From NCBI RefSeq assembly GCF_020177055.1, contig NZ_JAIQXT010000003.1, forward strand, positions 62,001-126,000: a stretch of 64,000 nucleotides of DNA, written 5' to 3'. This stretch comes from Sphingomonas sp. R647. Lineage in GTDB: Bacteria > Pseudomonadota > Alphaproteobacteria > Sphingomonadales > Sphingomonadaceae. The first letter of the stretch is position 1. The number at the start of each line of letters is the position of its first letter. Below the pieces are notes generated by a model that saw nothing but the letters and a program-made list of their open reading frames with translations, searched no databases and was not told where the DNA came from. Positions 46,636 through 56,078 of the stretch are shown here, one piece after another. Position numbers and translations under genes: made by a program.

Positions 46636-47588
46636 TGCGTGGCGTGCCTTTCAAGCCGCCGCACCAAATCAGCCAGTGTCGTCAGATCGGGACCGCGCGT
46701 CAGCCGGTGAACCGGCACCGTCCCGACGATGTGCCCGACCATTTCGAACAGTTCCGCCGCCCGGCCCCAGTGCAACGCTGTCCGCCGACGATATATTTGC
46801 TCATGTACGCCCGTCGCAGCGCGCACCAAAGCCAGACGTTCGATATCCGGGCGTCCCAAGATCGGCGCAGCGGCCGGATCGAGCAGGTAGATCGAATTCA
46901 GGGGCAACGGATCGGCCTGAAACTGCGCGGCGTCGCAAAATCGCAGGTTGTACTTCTGTTGGCCGAAGCGATTGGCTTCGAGACCCTTCGCATCTACGTT
47001 GATCGCATTCAACGAGTCCTGCCAAAGTTTGACGCGAGGAAACGCCGGGCGCACCATCGGGCCACCGGTCGCAAAAGGGTCGATTGCGCAAATATCGTCG
47101 GCTACCAGCCTGTGCCCGCGCCGTACCAGTGCGGCGGCGAGCGTCGACTTGCCGGCGCCGGACGCACCCGAAAATGCAATAGTACGGTGATCGACCACGA
47201 CGCACGCAGCGTGCAACGGAAACAGGCCACGCTTGTGGCACAGCAACCCAAGGATCGTTCCGTACAGGAATGTCCGCACATCTGGCCTGTCGGCGTCCAT
47301 TTGCGGGTCGATGACGATCTCGCCAGCCGATCGCAGCCAGAAGGTCGCGACCCCGTCGATCACAAGCCGCGCCTCGCGGTCCGGATTGACTTGCAGCAGC
47401 GGCGAAAGGTGCTCCGCCTCGGCTAACAGTGGCGGCACCGGCGCAATCGTGATCCGCAAATCCGGCGCGCGCTCGTCGCCTGTCCAGGGGGCGCACTCGG
47501 GCAGTGCGATGTCAGTGCGGACACGCCATCCGAACAGCAGCCTGTCCTGTGCCGCCGCCGCGCTATCAGACGACATCGATGATCCCAT
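46632..47588 (-). CDS. HPr-kinase-like lasso peptide kinase, cluster 2
   Basis: 318 residues from the ATG at 47588 (a second ATG is at 47576); the start lies within the end of the PqqD-like gene. The P-loop is FSGASGAGKSTLAAALVRRG near residue 137, followed by LVADDICAI. It matches the cluster 1 kinase along its length, including N-terminal LLFGWRVRTDIALPE. The family phosphorylates the C-terminal Ser of paeninodin-like peptides. Precursor 2 ends in Ser, which fits. Confidence 0.87.
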   Translation of the reverse strand: MGSSMSSDSAAAAQDRLLFGWRVRTDIALPECAPWTGDERAPDLRITIAPVPPLLAEAEHLSPLLQVNPDREARLVIDGVATFWLRSAGEIVIDPQMDADRPDVRTFLYGTILGLLCHKRGLFPLHAACVVVDHRTIAFSGASGAGKSTLAAALVRRGHRLVADDICAIDPFATGGPMVRPAFPRVKLWQDSLNAINVDAKGLEANRFGQQKYNLRFCDAAQFQADPLPLNSIYLLDPAAAPILGRPDIERLALVRAATGVHEQIYRRRTALHWGRAAELFEMVGHIVGTVPVHRLTRGPDLTTLADLVRRLERHATQ

Positions 47589-47853
47589 GAGCGTGCAAAG
47601 CAGTAAGCAACTCGAGGAGATCGGCTAAAATTTGATCCCGCTCGCCGCGATAGTCGTGGCAAACTGCGTCGCACAGCTCGGCAATTGTCATGGGCTGCGC
47701 CAGCCTGCTCCACACATCGCTGGCAATCTCATCAAGCGCGCAATAGACGGAGCTGTCGATGCTCAGCATCAGGACATTATCCCCGGCAGCTGCGGTCAGC
47801 AGCCCTTGAGCACGTGAGACGCGATGCGTTGGCGCTAGGGTTTCAGGCGGCAT
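47566..47853 (-). CDS. PqqD-like precursor recognition protein (lasso B1), cluster 2
   Basis: Start taken at MPPETLAPTHRV (ATG at 47853), preceded by GGAGAATT; about 95 residues. The PqqD fold is shown by RVSRAQGLLTAAAGDNVLMLSIDSSVYCALDEIASDVWSRL and a C-terminal LTALHAHGIIDVV. It is first in the set B1, kinase, sulfotransferase, precursor. This order differs from cluster 1, where the precursor is first and B1 last. Confidence 0.85.
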   Translation of the reverse strand: MPPETLAPTHRVSRAQGLLTAAAGDNVLMLSIDSSVYCALDEIASDVWSRLAQPMTIAELCDAVCHDYRGERDQILADLLELLTALHAHGIIDVV

Positions 47854-48047
47854 CGTCAATTCTCCATCTACCGCGGTTAGGCTCTGCCACTTTTGGCGCA
47901 GGGGATAGTAGTTTTGCGACGTGTGACAAGCCGTCGCCCCGCCGCCGAGCAGCCCTGCTTGGGCAAACGAGCTTCGGTCTCGGGCGGATGAAAACACTCA
48001 AGAAATCGAGCGTGAGGGAAAGTCACCAGTGACTCTCAAAAGGATCG

Positions 48048-48600
48048 TTGGTTTCATGGCCTTCATCGACCTCAGTACCACCGAACCTCACTGCGTCCTT
48101 GCGAGCGCATGGCATCAAGCTAGAGTGGGTGGCGGTCCCGATTGGCCTGCCTTTGGACGGAACTCGATACGTGCCCGTTACCGTGAACGCGTTCGAGGAG
48201 TTGGTCCCGAATCGCCGAATTACGGATTTCATGGGCTCGGTCATGGTTGAGCAATTGCTTGATCTCGCGATCGCCGGCGCGGATGACTTTGCTCCGACAT
48301 CGGTCGGAAACGGCGGCGGCGGCACTGTCAGCCCGTATATCCGCGCGTCGCTGTTGCTGCGCGATCTGGGGGAGTGGCGTTCCGAATTGGAAACCCGGTT
48401 CGCGGCCGTTTTGGACGATACCGTGCGCGAACTGCGCCTGTCCGATATTGTACAGCGACGTTCGCGTGATTGAGCCGGACTCAGACGGTGCTGCGCGGAT
48501 CATTCTCAGCGCCTATTCGGCGGTGAACGGCTTTAGCAAAACGTGCTGGAACGCGCTTCGACCTGACCGCGATGCTGTACGATGCATGATGTATCGCTTA
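48048..48600 (+). pseudogene. decayed fusion of the two cluster-type 2OG oxygenase genes
   Basis: The 5' part encodes LRAHGIKLEWVAVPIG, then VTVNAFEELVPNRRI and FAPTSVGNGGGG through VRELRLSDI, closely matching the first oxygenase of cluster 1 up to its residue about 105. The sequence then jumps, at CAGCGACGTTCGCG, to a piece matching residues near 15-42 of the second oxygenase (DVRVIEPDSDGAARIILS), and frame is lost. A deletion of the matching middle (about 19850-20250 in cluster 1) joined the two. Both active-site His and Asp motifs are gone, so no oxygenase can be made. Confidence 0.85.
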
Positions 48601-48632
48601 AGGTTTGTCTGCTGAATCCCGGAGTTGCTGGA

Positions 48633-50114
48633 ATGCCCAAGGCGCTGAAAATCGCCCCGTCTGACGATGTCCTGACGATGCTGGAGGATGGCGCAGCGGG
48701 CGACGTCGTGGCCTTTGAGGGCGGTACAGTGCAACTGACCGACGCTGTTCAGCGCGGGCACAAGGTGGCGTTGCGCCCGATCGAACCCGGCGCGCCGGTG
48801 CGCAAGTTCGGTTTTCCGATCGGGCGGGCGAGCCAGCCGATTGCTCCGGGAGCGCATGTCCATTCGCATAATCTGGCGACCGCGCTGGGCGGGCACGGGA
48901 GCTACGACTTTTCGCCCTCAGCCGCTGCGGTGCCCGGACGGGTGCCAGCGGCAGCGACGTTCATGGGCTATCGCCGCGCCGATGGGCGAGTGGGCACGCG
49001 CAACGAAATCTGGATCCTGCCCACGGTCGGCTGCGTCGCACGGACGGCGGAGCGGATCGCGCGGCAGGCGGGCGAGCGGGTCGCGCATTTGGTCGATGGG
49101 GTCCATGCCTTTTCGCATCCGCATGGCTGTTCGCAGCTGGGCCATGATCTCGACGGCACCCGCGCGATCCTGGCCAGCCTGGCGTGCCATCCCAATGCCG
49201 GGGGCGCGGTGATCATTGGCCTGGGGTGCGAGGAGAATCAGGTCGCGGCGCTGATCGACGCAATCCCCGAGGCGCGGCGCGGGTCGGTCCGTTTCCTCGT
49301 TGCACAGGCGAGCGTGGACGAAGTGGCCGAGGGCGTGGCGCTGGTCGAGGAACTGGCGCAGACCGCGACCGCAGTGCGCAGCCCGGTCGGGCTCGACGCG
49401 CTGGTGCTGGGCGTCAAATGCGGGGGGTCGGACGGGCTGTCGGGGCTGACCGCCAACCCGCTGGTGGGGCGCATGGCCGACCATGTGACCGCGGCGGGGG
49501 GCAGCGCGATCCTGACCGAGATCCCGGAGATTTTCGGGGCCGAGCATCTATTGATGGAGCGCGCGGCATCGCGCGAGACGTTCGACGCGATCGTCACGCT
49601 GGTGAACGGGTTCAAACAGCATTTCATCGACCATGGCGAACCGGTGTCTGAAAATCCCTCACCCGGAAACGTCGCGGGCGGGATCACCACGCTCGAGGAG
49701 AAATCGCTCGGCGCGGTGCAGAAGGGTGGGACTAGCGCGGTTGCGGATGTGATCGAGTATGGCGCGCGGATTGCGGCACATGGCCTGACGCTGCTGGAGG
49801 CTCCGGGGAACGACGCGGTGTCGTCGACCGCGCTGGCGGCGGCGGGCGCGACCGCGATCCTGTTCACCACGGGGCGGGGCACGCCGCTCGGCTTTCCGGT
49901 GCCGACGGTCAAGATCGCGTCGAACCACGACCTTGCAACGCGCAAGCCCGGCTGGATCGATTTCGACGCTGGCATGGTGCTCGACGCTGGCATGGACGCG
50001 GCCGATGCGGCGTTGTTGCAGCGGATCATCGCCATCGCGTCGGGCGAGGAAACCGCTGCGGAACGCAATGGCGAGCGTGAGATCGCGATCTGGAAACGTG
50101 GAGTAACCCTGTGA
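48633..50114 (+). CDS. uxaA: altronate dehydratase
   Basis: Start taken at MPKALKIAPSDDV (ATG at 48633) after GGAG. About 493 residues with the N-terminal SAF/UxaA domain and the C-terminal dehydratase part (FMGYRRADGRVGTRNEIWILP, the HGCSQLGHD region, GGSDGLSGLTANPLVGRMAD). It converts altronate to 2-keto-3-deoxygluconate in galacturonate breakdown. The stop overlaps the next gene's GTG (GTGA), so the two are coupled. Its upstream flank was replaced by lasso cluster 2 debris. Confidence 0.92.
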   Translation: MPKALKIAPSDDVLTMLEDGAAGDVVAFEGGTVQLTDAVQRGHKVALRPIEPGAPVRKFGFPIGRASQPIAPGAHVHSHNLATALGGHGSYDFSPSAAAVPGRVPAAATFMGYRRADGRVGTRNEIWILPTVGCVARTAERIARQAGERVAHLVDGVHAFSHPHGCSQLGHDLDGTRAILASLACHPNAGGAVIIGLGCEENQVAALIDAIPEARRGSVRFLVAQASVDEVAEGVALVEELAQTATAVRSPVGLDALVLGVKCGGSDGLSGLTANPLVGRMADHVTAAGGSAILTEIPEIFGAEHLLMERAASRETFDAIVTLVNGFKQHFIDHGEPVSENPSPGNVAGGITTLEEKSLGAVQKGGTSAVADVIEYGARIAAHGLTLLEAPGNDAVSSTALAAAGATAILFTTGRGTPLGFPVPTVKIASNHDLATRKPGWIDFDAGMVLDAGMDAADAALLQRIIAIASGEETAAERNGEREIAIWKRGVTL

Positions 50115-51553
50115 CTGTCCTATCTCGTGCGGCCCTGTCCAGCCTGCCCGCGACTGTGGAGACGCCAGCGGGGCGGCCTGCACTGCAAACCGGCATCGTC
50201 CATTTCGGGCCGGGCGCGTTTCACCGTGCGCATCAGGCGGCCTATATCGATCGCCTGCTGGCCGATGACCCGCGCTGGGGGATTGCGGCGGTGTCGATGC
50301 GGACGCGCGGTACGGTCGATGCGCTGGCGGCGCAGGACGGGCTGTACACGCTGGCGATCCGCGATGCCGCCCCGTCGTTGCGGGTGATTGGCGCGCATAG
50401 CGCGTTTCTGGGACCGGAGGATGCGGCGCAGACCGCCGCGCTGCTCGCCGATCCGCAGGTGCGGCTGGTTACCTCGACCGTGACCGAGAAGGGCTATTGC
50501 CTTGCGCCCGATGGGACGCTTGAGTTGTCCCACCCCGATATCGTCCATGATCTGGCGGGGGACGGGACACCGCGGTCGGTGGTCGGCTGGATCGTCCAGG
50601 GGCTGGCGGCGCGCAGAGCGGCGGGGGTGGCGCCGTTCACGGTGATGCCGTGCGACAATCTGGCCGACAACGGGCGCAAGCTGCACGCGGCGCTGGTCGG
50701 TTATGCCGGGCAGGCCGATGCCGAACTGGCGGCGTGGATCAAGGCGGAGGTCGCGGTGCCGTGCACGATGGTCGATTCGATCACGCCGGCGAGTGATGCG
50801 AGTTTCCTGTCCGACCTGACCGCGCAACTGGGCGTTGAGGACGCGGCGGCGGTGCAGCGCGAATCCTTTGCGCAATGGGTGGTCGAGGATCTGGGCGTCG
50901 ACTTCGGGCCTGATCTCAAGGCGGCAGGCGTAATCCTGACCAGCGATGTCGCGGCGTGGGAGCGGGCCAAGCTGCGCATCCTCAACGGCGCGCATTCGAG
51001 CATCGCCTATCTCGGCCTGTTGCGCGGGGCGGCGTCGGTGGCGGAAGCGATGCGCGACGCCGCGCTGGCGCGCTTCGCCGATGATATGGTGCGCGATGAA
51101 ATCCAGCCCTTTGTCGGCACTGTGCCGGGGCTCGACCTCGATCAGTATCGCGCCGACGTGATGCAGCGGTTCCGCAACCCGGCGATCGTCCACCGGCTGG
51201 AGCAGATCGCGATCGATGGGTCGCAGAAGATCCCCTACCGGCTGGGGGACTCGCTCGCGGCGAACCGGGCTGCGGGTGTGCTGCCGGGGCATATCGTCAC
51301 CGCGCTGGCGGGGTGGATCGTGTTTCTCCACGAGCGCGCGCAGGCCGGGACGCCGATCGCTGATCCGCATGCGGCGGCGATGGCCGAGCTTGCCGCAGAC
51401 CGCGACGCGCCGGCATTTGCCCGCGCGCTGGCGGAGAGGGACATTGGCCTTGCCGCCACGATGCTGGCCGACGACGCGCTGATGCCAGCGCTGGAACAGG
51501 CCGTGCGCGACGTCTCGGCCCGCAACTGGGGCGCACAGCCGCTGGCTTGCTGA
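50111..51553 (+). CDS. mannitol-dehydrogenase-family NAD(P)-dependent reductase (UxaB/UxuB-type role)
   Basis: 480 residues with the family start GIVHFGPGAFHRAHQAAYIDRLLAD and the catalytic region GHIVTALAGWIVFLHERAQAG. Members reduce tagaturonate to altronate, fructuronate to mannonate or fructose to mannitol. The partner altronate dehydratase suggests tagaturonate, but the FGPGAFHRAH start resembles the UxuB/mannitol branch, so substrate is open. GTG start overlaps the uxaA stop. Confidence 0.85.
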   Translation: MTVLSRAALSSLPATVETPAGRPALQTGIVHFGPGAFHRAHQAAYIDRLLADDPRWGIAAVSMRTRGTVDALAAQDGLYTLAIRDAAPSLRVIGAHSAFLGPEDAAQTAALLADPQVRLVTSTVTEKGYCLAPDGTLELSHPDIVHDLAGDGTPRSVVGWIVQGLAARRAAGVAPFTVMPCDNLADNGRKLHAALVGYAGQADAELAAWIKAEVAVPCTMVDSITPASDASFLSDLTAQLGVEDAAAVQRESFAQWVVEDLGVDFGPDLKAAGVILTSDVAAWERAKLRILNGAHSSIAYLGLLRGAASVAEAMRDAALARFADDMVRDEIQPFVGTVPGLDLDQYRADVMQRFRNPAIVHRLEQIAIDGSQKIPYRLGDSLAANRAAGVLPGHIVTALAGWIVFLHERAQAGTPIADPHAAAMAELAADRDAPAFARALAERDIGLAATMLADDALMPALEQAVRDVSARNWGAQPLAC

Positions 51554-51632
51554 ATTCAGGCGGCGCGCCCTTCGATCGGCTGATCGAGCGAAAGCGTCCC
51601 TTGAGCGGCATCACGACACTCCCGGACCGGGC

Positions 51633-51839
51633 TCACCCGTCTGCTCGATCTTTCGGATAGTCTTCCGGCTTGACGGTACCGACCACCGGCCGATCCTCGC
51701 CTGTTTCTGGCGACTGGCCGCCAGGCGTGTCCTCGCCGCGGTCGGGCGTATCGCGCGGACTGCTGGCGTCACCCGCATGCCGGTGCTCGGTCGACAGGTT
51801 AGGCTGCGGCCGCGCGTCGCTGGATTCGTCTGCAATCAT
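51633..51839 (-). CDS. small hydrophilic protein (68 aa), end of the stress-type operon
   Basis: The ATG (51837-51839) overlaps the stop of the upstream SDR gene (ATGA). The protein is extremely charged and Pro/Gly/Asp rich (DTPDRGEDTPGGQSPETGED), probably disordered. A same-region frame (51611-51835) is a shadow. Function unknown. Confidence 0.6.
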   Translation of the reverse strand: MIADESSDARPQPNLSTEHRHAGDASSPRDTPDRGEDTPGGQSPETGEDRPVVGTVKPEDYPKDRADG

Positions 51840-52639
51840 AGCGCTTCATCCTTTCCCGAGCCTAGCTCCGCCATTCCGCGATGCATCTCTGCCAGGATCG
51901 ATTGAGGCACGATCCCGGACATGGCGACCTGCAACTTGTTGCTGACCCCGGATACGATATGACCCTTGCCATCCATCATTGCGGACCAGCCGTCTTGCGC
52001 GACCTTGGCGGGGTCCGCCTTGTCATCATCCTGCCCGAGTTCCGTGTCGAGCATGCCCGCACGCGCAAAGAACGCCGTATCCGTAGCGCCGGGCATCAAG
52101 GTCGTGATGGTGACGCCATCACTATCCTTGAGTTCGTTCCGCAACGCCTCGGTGAAGTAATTGATGAACGACTTGGTCGCATTGTAGATCGCGTTGAACG
52201 CACCGGGGATGTAGCCCGCGATCGAGCCGGTCACGAGCACCCGTCCCTCACCACGCGCCACCATGTCCTGCAGAACTTTCTGGAGGAGATAGACGGTGCC
52301 GGTCACGTTGGTGTCGACCGAATGCCGCCAGGCCGCAACGTCCTGTTCCAGAAACGGGCCGCCGGTCCCGATACCCGCATTGGCGATCAGGATATCGATG
52401 GAGCGTCCGGCTGTGGCAGAGAGTAGCCGATCGACACCCTCAACGCCCGAAAGGTCGGCTTCCACCGAATCCACTGCCACATCGTATTTGCGGAACTCAT
52501 CCACCACGGTGCGGATTTGCGGTTCGTCGGCGACGAGGATCAGATCATATCCCTCCTGCGCCGCGATCCGCGCGAGTTCTAGGCCAATGCCGGTCGATGC
52601 GCCGGTGATGACTGCTAGTTTGTTGCCCATGGTGCTCAC
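51836..52639 (-). CDS. short-chain dehydrogenase/reductase
   Basis: About 267 residues with the cofactor motif GASTGIG near residue 14, the NAG motif near 87, and the catalytic set Ser in VTGSIAG and YNATK near 155-159. The start is GTG at 52639, overlapping the upstream ADH stop, with an ATG 9 bases later as alternative. Member of the four-gene stress-type operon. Substrate unknown. Confidence 0.87.
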   Translation of the reverse strand: MSTMGNKLAVITGASTGIGLELARIAAQEGYDLILVADEPQIRTVVDEFRKYDVAVDSVEADLSGVEGVDRLLSATAGRSIDILIANAGIGTGGPFLEQDVAAWRHSVDTNVTGTVYLLQKVLQDMVARGEGRVLVTGSIAGYIPGAFNAIYNATKSFINYFTEALRNELKDSDGVTITTLMPGATDTAFFARAGMLDTELGQDDDKADPAKVAQDGWSAMMDGKGHIVSGVSNKLQVAMSGIVPQSILAEMHRGMAELGSGKDEAL

Positions 52640-53832
52640 TCCGCTGCCATCCGGGTGTCCATGCCGGGCTTCAGCACGACCTTGGTCACCTCATTCTGCT
52701 TATCATGGAACATTTTGTAGCCCTCGGGCGCCTGTTCGAGCGGGAGGGTGTGGCTGATCAGGAAGGTCGTATCGATCTTTCCCTCCAGGATCGCCTGAAG
52801 CAGGCCAGGCATGTAGTGCTGGACGTGGGTCTGGCCGGTCTTGAGCGTCAGCCCCTTTTCCATGAACGCGCCGAGCGGGAATTTGTCGATAAAGCCGCCA
52901 TACACGCCCGGCATCGATACGCGCCCGCCCTTGCGGCAGGCGATGATCGCCTGACGAATGACATGGGCGCGATCGGTGCCGAGGAAGGTCGACGCCTTGA
53001 TCTGGTCGATCACATTATCGACGAACAATCCGTGCGCCTCGAGCCCGACCGAGTCGATGCACGCATCCGGGCCGATCCCGCCGGTCATCTCCAGCAGCGC
53101 TTCATAGGTCTTGCTGTCTTCGAAATTGATCGTTTCGGCGCCGAAGCGCTTGGCGAGTTCGAGGCGGTGGGGGAAATGGTCGATCGCGATGACGCGTTCC
53201 GCGCCCATCAGGAAAGCCGACTGCACAGCGAACAGCCCGACCGGACCGCAGCCCCACACCGCAACGGTGTCACCCGGCTCGATCTGCGCATTTTCCGCCG
53301 CCATCCAACCGGTGGGGAGGATGTCGGACAGGAACAGCACCTTTTCGTCTTCCACGCCGTCGGGAATGACGATCGGACCGACGTCGCTGAACGGGATGCG
53401 GACATATTCTGCCTGCCCGCCGGAATAGCCGCCGGTCATGTGGCTGTAGCCGAACAGCCCGGCCATGGGCTGGCCATACAGTTCTTGTCCGATGTCCTGA
53501 TTGTCGGCAGGCAGGCCATTGTCGCACGCCGAATATTGGTGCTTGCCGCAATGGTAACAGGCACCGCACGAAATGGTGAAGGGCACGACCACGCGCTGGC
53601 CTTTTTGCAGCGTCGATGTGGGGCCGACCTCGACCACCTCGCCCATGAATTCATGGCCGAGGATATCGCCAGACTGCATCGTCGGGATGTAACCGTCATA
53701 GAGATGCAGGTCGGACCCGCAGATCGCGGTCGCGGTCACCTTGATGATCGCATCGCGCGGGTTGAGGATTTCGGGATCGTCGACGGTATCGACGCGCACA
53801 TCATGCTTTCCATGCCAGGCGAGTGCGCGCAT
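52636..53832 (-). CDS. zinc-dependent alcohol dehydrogenase (medium-chain, formaldehyde-dehydrogenase-like)
   Basis: 398 residues. Catalytic zinc ligands are in [14 protein letters not shown] (Cys) and [16 protein letters not shown] (His, Glu); the structural zinc Cys cluster is in [20 protein letters not shown]. The NAD-binding [15 protein letters not shown] follows. Proteins of this sort occur next to SRPBCC and SDR genes in sphingomonads. The substrate is probably a small alcohol or aldehyde; not certain. Confidence 0.9.
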   Translation of the reverse strand: MRALAWHGKHDVRVDTVDDPEILNPRDAIIKVTATAICGSDLHLYDGYIPTMQSGDILGHEFMGEVVEVGPTSTLQKGQRVVVPFTISCGACYHCGKHQYSACDNGLPADNQDIGQELYGQPMAGLFGYSHMTGGYSGGQAEYVRIPFSDVGPIVIPDGVEDEKVLFLSDILPTGWMAAENAQIEPGDTVAVWGCGPVGLFAVQSAFLMGAERVIAIDHFPHRLELAKRFGAETINFEDSKTYEALLEMTGGIGPDACIDSVGLEAHGLFVDNVIDQIKASTFLGTDRAHVIRQAIIACRKGGRVSMPGVYGGFIDKFPLGAFMEKGLTLKTGQTHVQHYMPGLLQAILEGKIDTTFLISHTLPLEQAPEGYKMFHDKQNEVTKVVLKPGMDTRMAAE

Positions 53833-54437
53833 CAGTTCTTTCCTTCGTCCATCTGGGCGCGGCTGCGCGCGCCGGTCGCGATCTCGCCGGTTTCCATGAG
53901 CTGTTTGAAGCGGCGCAGGTCGCGCCGCGCCTGGATCGCCGGTTCACGCTGAAACATCTTGGCGATCACCTTGCCGATGATGCCGGCCGGCGGGTCGTAG
54001 AGTATCGTTGCGGTGACGATGGTGCCGCGGTCGCCCTGGGCATCGCGGAAGTCGATCCGGCCGCTATTGGGCACGTCCGCGCCGTCCTCCGACGCCCAGG
54101 CGATGCACTCACCGTCATGTTCTTCGGTAATGATCGAGGTCCACTCGACGGTCTTTCCGGCTGGCGCCTTGACCACCCATCGCGAACGCGTGTCGTCGAG
54201 GATTTCGATCCGCTCGACATTTTCCATGAAGGTCGGAAGGTTCGTCAAATCGCGCCAGTAAGCGAACAGTTCGGCGCGGGGCCGATTGATCGTAACGGTG
54301 CGACCGACAAGCGTGTCGGCGTGGTCATCGGGCGCATCGACGAGGCTCGCTTTCGCGGCATCCACCGCTGCGGGGGCGTGTTTGGAGGCCGCAAGCGGGG
54401 CGTCGTCCGCGCGCGCGGGATCAATCGTATCGGCCAT
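53832..54437 (-). CDS. SRPBCC (START-like, polyketide cyclase/dehydrase family) protein
   Basis: About 201 residues. After a hydrophilic N-terminus the START-like beta-sheet begins at [33 protein letters not shown], with [22 protein letters not shown] at its end. These proteins bind hydrophobic ligands. It is the first gene of the operon with ADH, SDR and a small protein; its stop overlaps the ADH start. Confidence 0.85.
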   Translation of the reverse strand: MADTIDPARADDAPLAASKHAPAAVDAAKASLVDAPDDHADTLVGRTVTINRPRAELFAYWRDLTNLPTFMENVERIEILDDTRSRWVVKAPAGKTVEWTSIITEEHDGECIAWASEDGADVPNSGRIDFRDAQGDRGTIVTATILYDPPAGIIGKVIAKMFQREPAIQARRDLRRFKQLMETGEIATGARSRAQMDEGKN

Positions 54438-54704
54438 AGCTGATCCTTGCTGAAAGGGTGCCGCGTCAACGATGAAGACGACAGGAGCGTTCCCCGTTCG
54501 CGCAGAAAAGGGCGCTTTCTAACCTATGTTAGACGGTCCGATCGCGAACAGCGGGCGCGCCAAAGGCGCCGCGCCGCTCGACAAAATGCCCGGCGATATC
54601 CTGGTCCGCCTTGCTGCCCCTTGGGTGTGCTGCCATAGCGCCGCGCCTCAACTGCACCCGGCGCGACGGCACGCAGGGCTTGGGCATCGTCACAGGAGAA
54701 GCTT

Positions 54705-56006
54705 GTGGACAGCAACGTCCGCCCCGCGGCGCTCGGCCTCGACTTCGGCACCACGAACACCGTCGCGGCACTCGCTGATGGCGAGGGCGGATCGCGCCTG
54801 ATCGAGTTCGCGCAAGACGATGCCAGCGACGCGGTATTCCGCACCGCCCTGTGTTTCTGGGAAGAGGAGAGCGGCTGGAACGGCATCGCGCACGACGCCG
54901 GCCCCTGGGCGATCGCGGAGTTCCTGCAATCGCCGTTCGACAGTCGGTTTGTGCAATCGTTCAAGAGCGTCGCCGCAAGTCCCACGTTCGAACGCGCGCA
55001 AATCTATGGCCGGCCGTTCCGGTTTGAAGACCTGGGGCAAAGGTTTCTGCAGAAGCTTGTTGCGCATTCCGGCGCCGCGCTGACGGATCGTCCGCGTCGC
55101 ATCGTCGTGGGCCGTCCGGTCGAGTATGCCGGCGTGCGCCCTGACCCCGCGCTTGCTCGCCAGCGCTATGATGCCATGTTCGACGGCTTCGGAACCGAGA
55201 TTCACTATGTCTACGAACCGCTCGGCGCCGCCTATAGCTACGCCGCGCGGCTGACCGAGGCTGCAACGCTGTTAGTTGCCGACTTTGGTGGCGGTACCAC
55301 CGACTTCTCGATTGTCCGCGTGGCCGCGCCCGGCGCTGACCGTCGCTGCGTTCCGCTGGGCTTTTCCGGGGTCGCGATTGCAGGCGACCGGTTCGACCAG
55401 CGGATCGTCCAGCAGCTTGTGCTCCCATTGCTTGGCAAAGGCGGCAGCTACCGTTCGTTTGGCAAGGAGTTGCCGGTACCGGGCGGCTATTTCGCCGAGT
55501 TCGCCGACTGGTCGCGCCTCGCACTGATGCGTAACCGCCGCACGCTCGACGAACTGCGGCGCCTGCAGCGCGACGCGCTCGACCCGGTCCCCATCGGTCG
55601 GATGATCGCGCTGATCGAACATGAGCAGGGCTTTCCACTTTATGATGCCGTTGGTCGGCTCAAACGCGCCCTATCGAGTGCGGAGCAGGCCCCATTCCGC
55701 TTTGAGGGTGGTGCCGTGACGATCGCAGCAGAGGTGCGCCGTAAGGACTTTGAGAGCTGGATCGCCGAGGACTTGCTGCGCATCGAAGCGGCGCTCGACG
55801 ACGCCATGGACCAAGCGGCAATGTCTGCAGACCGGATCGATCGCGTATTCCTGACCGGTGGATCATCCTTGATCCCGGCGATCCGCGCCTTGTTTACACG
55901 CCGCTTCGGCGAGACGCGCATTGCGACAGGCGGCGAACTGACGTCGATCGCGCACGGACTGGCGTTGATCGGCACGCAGCCTGACCTGGCGGAATGGACC
56001 GCGTAG
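54705..56006 (+). CDS. Hsp70-family ATPase (YegD-like)
   Basis: 433 residues starting at GTG after AGGAGAAGC. The Hsp70 ATPase domain is present (LGLDFGTTNTVAALADG, LLVADFGGGTTDFSIVRV, VFLTGGSSLIPAIRALFTRRFG) but the substrate-binding domain is absent. This is the layout of the YegD branch of Hsp70 proteins, whose cellular role is not well established. It is divergent from the SRPBCC operon and has its own gene to the right. Confidence 0.9.
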   Translation: MDSNVRPAALGLDFGTTNTVAALADGEGGSRLIEFAQDDASDAVFRTALCFWEEESGWNGIAHDAGPWAIAEFLQSPFDSRFVQSFKSVAASPTFERAQIYGRPFRFEDLGQRFLQKLVAHSGAALTDRPRRIVVGRPVEYAGVRPDPALARQRYDAMFDGFGTEIHYVYEPLGAAYSYAARLTEAATLLVADFGGGTTDFSIVRVAAPGADRRCVPLGFSGVAIAGDRFDQRIVQQLVLPLLGKGGSYRSFGKELPVPGGYFAEFADWSRLALMRNRRTLDELRRLQRDALDPVPIGRMIALIEHEQGFPLYDAVGRLKRALSSAEQAPFRFEGGAVTIAAEVRRKDFESWIAEDLLRIEAALDDAMDQAAMSADRIDRVFLTGGSSLIPAIRALFTRRFGETRIATGGELTSIAHGLALIGTQPDLAEWTA

Positions 56007-56078
56007 GCAGTCTCTGCTGGCGGCGGAATTCGCCAGCCGATTGGATCACTTGCCGATTTGCGGCATTGAGCGGGGGCT

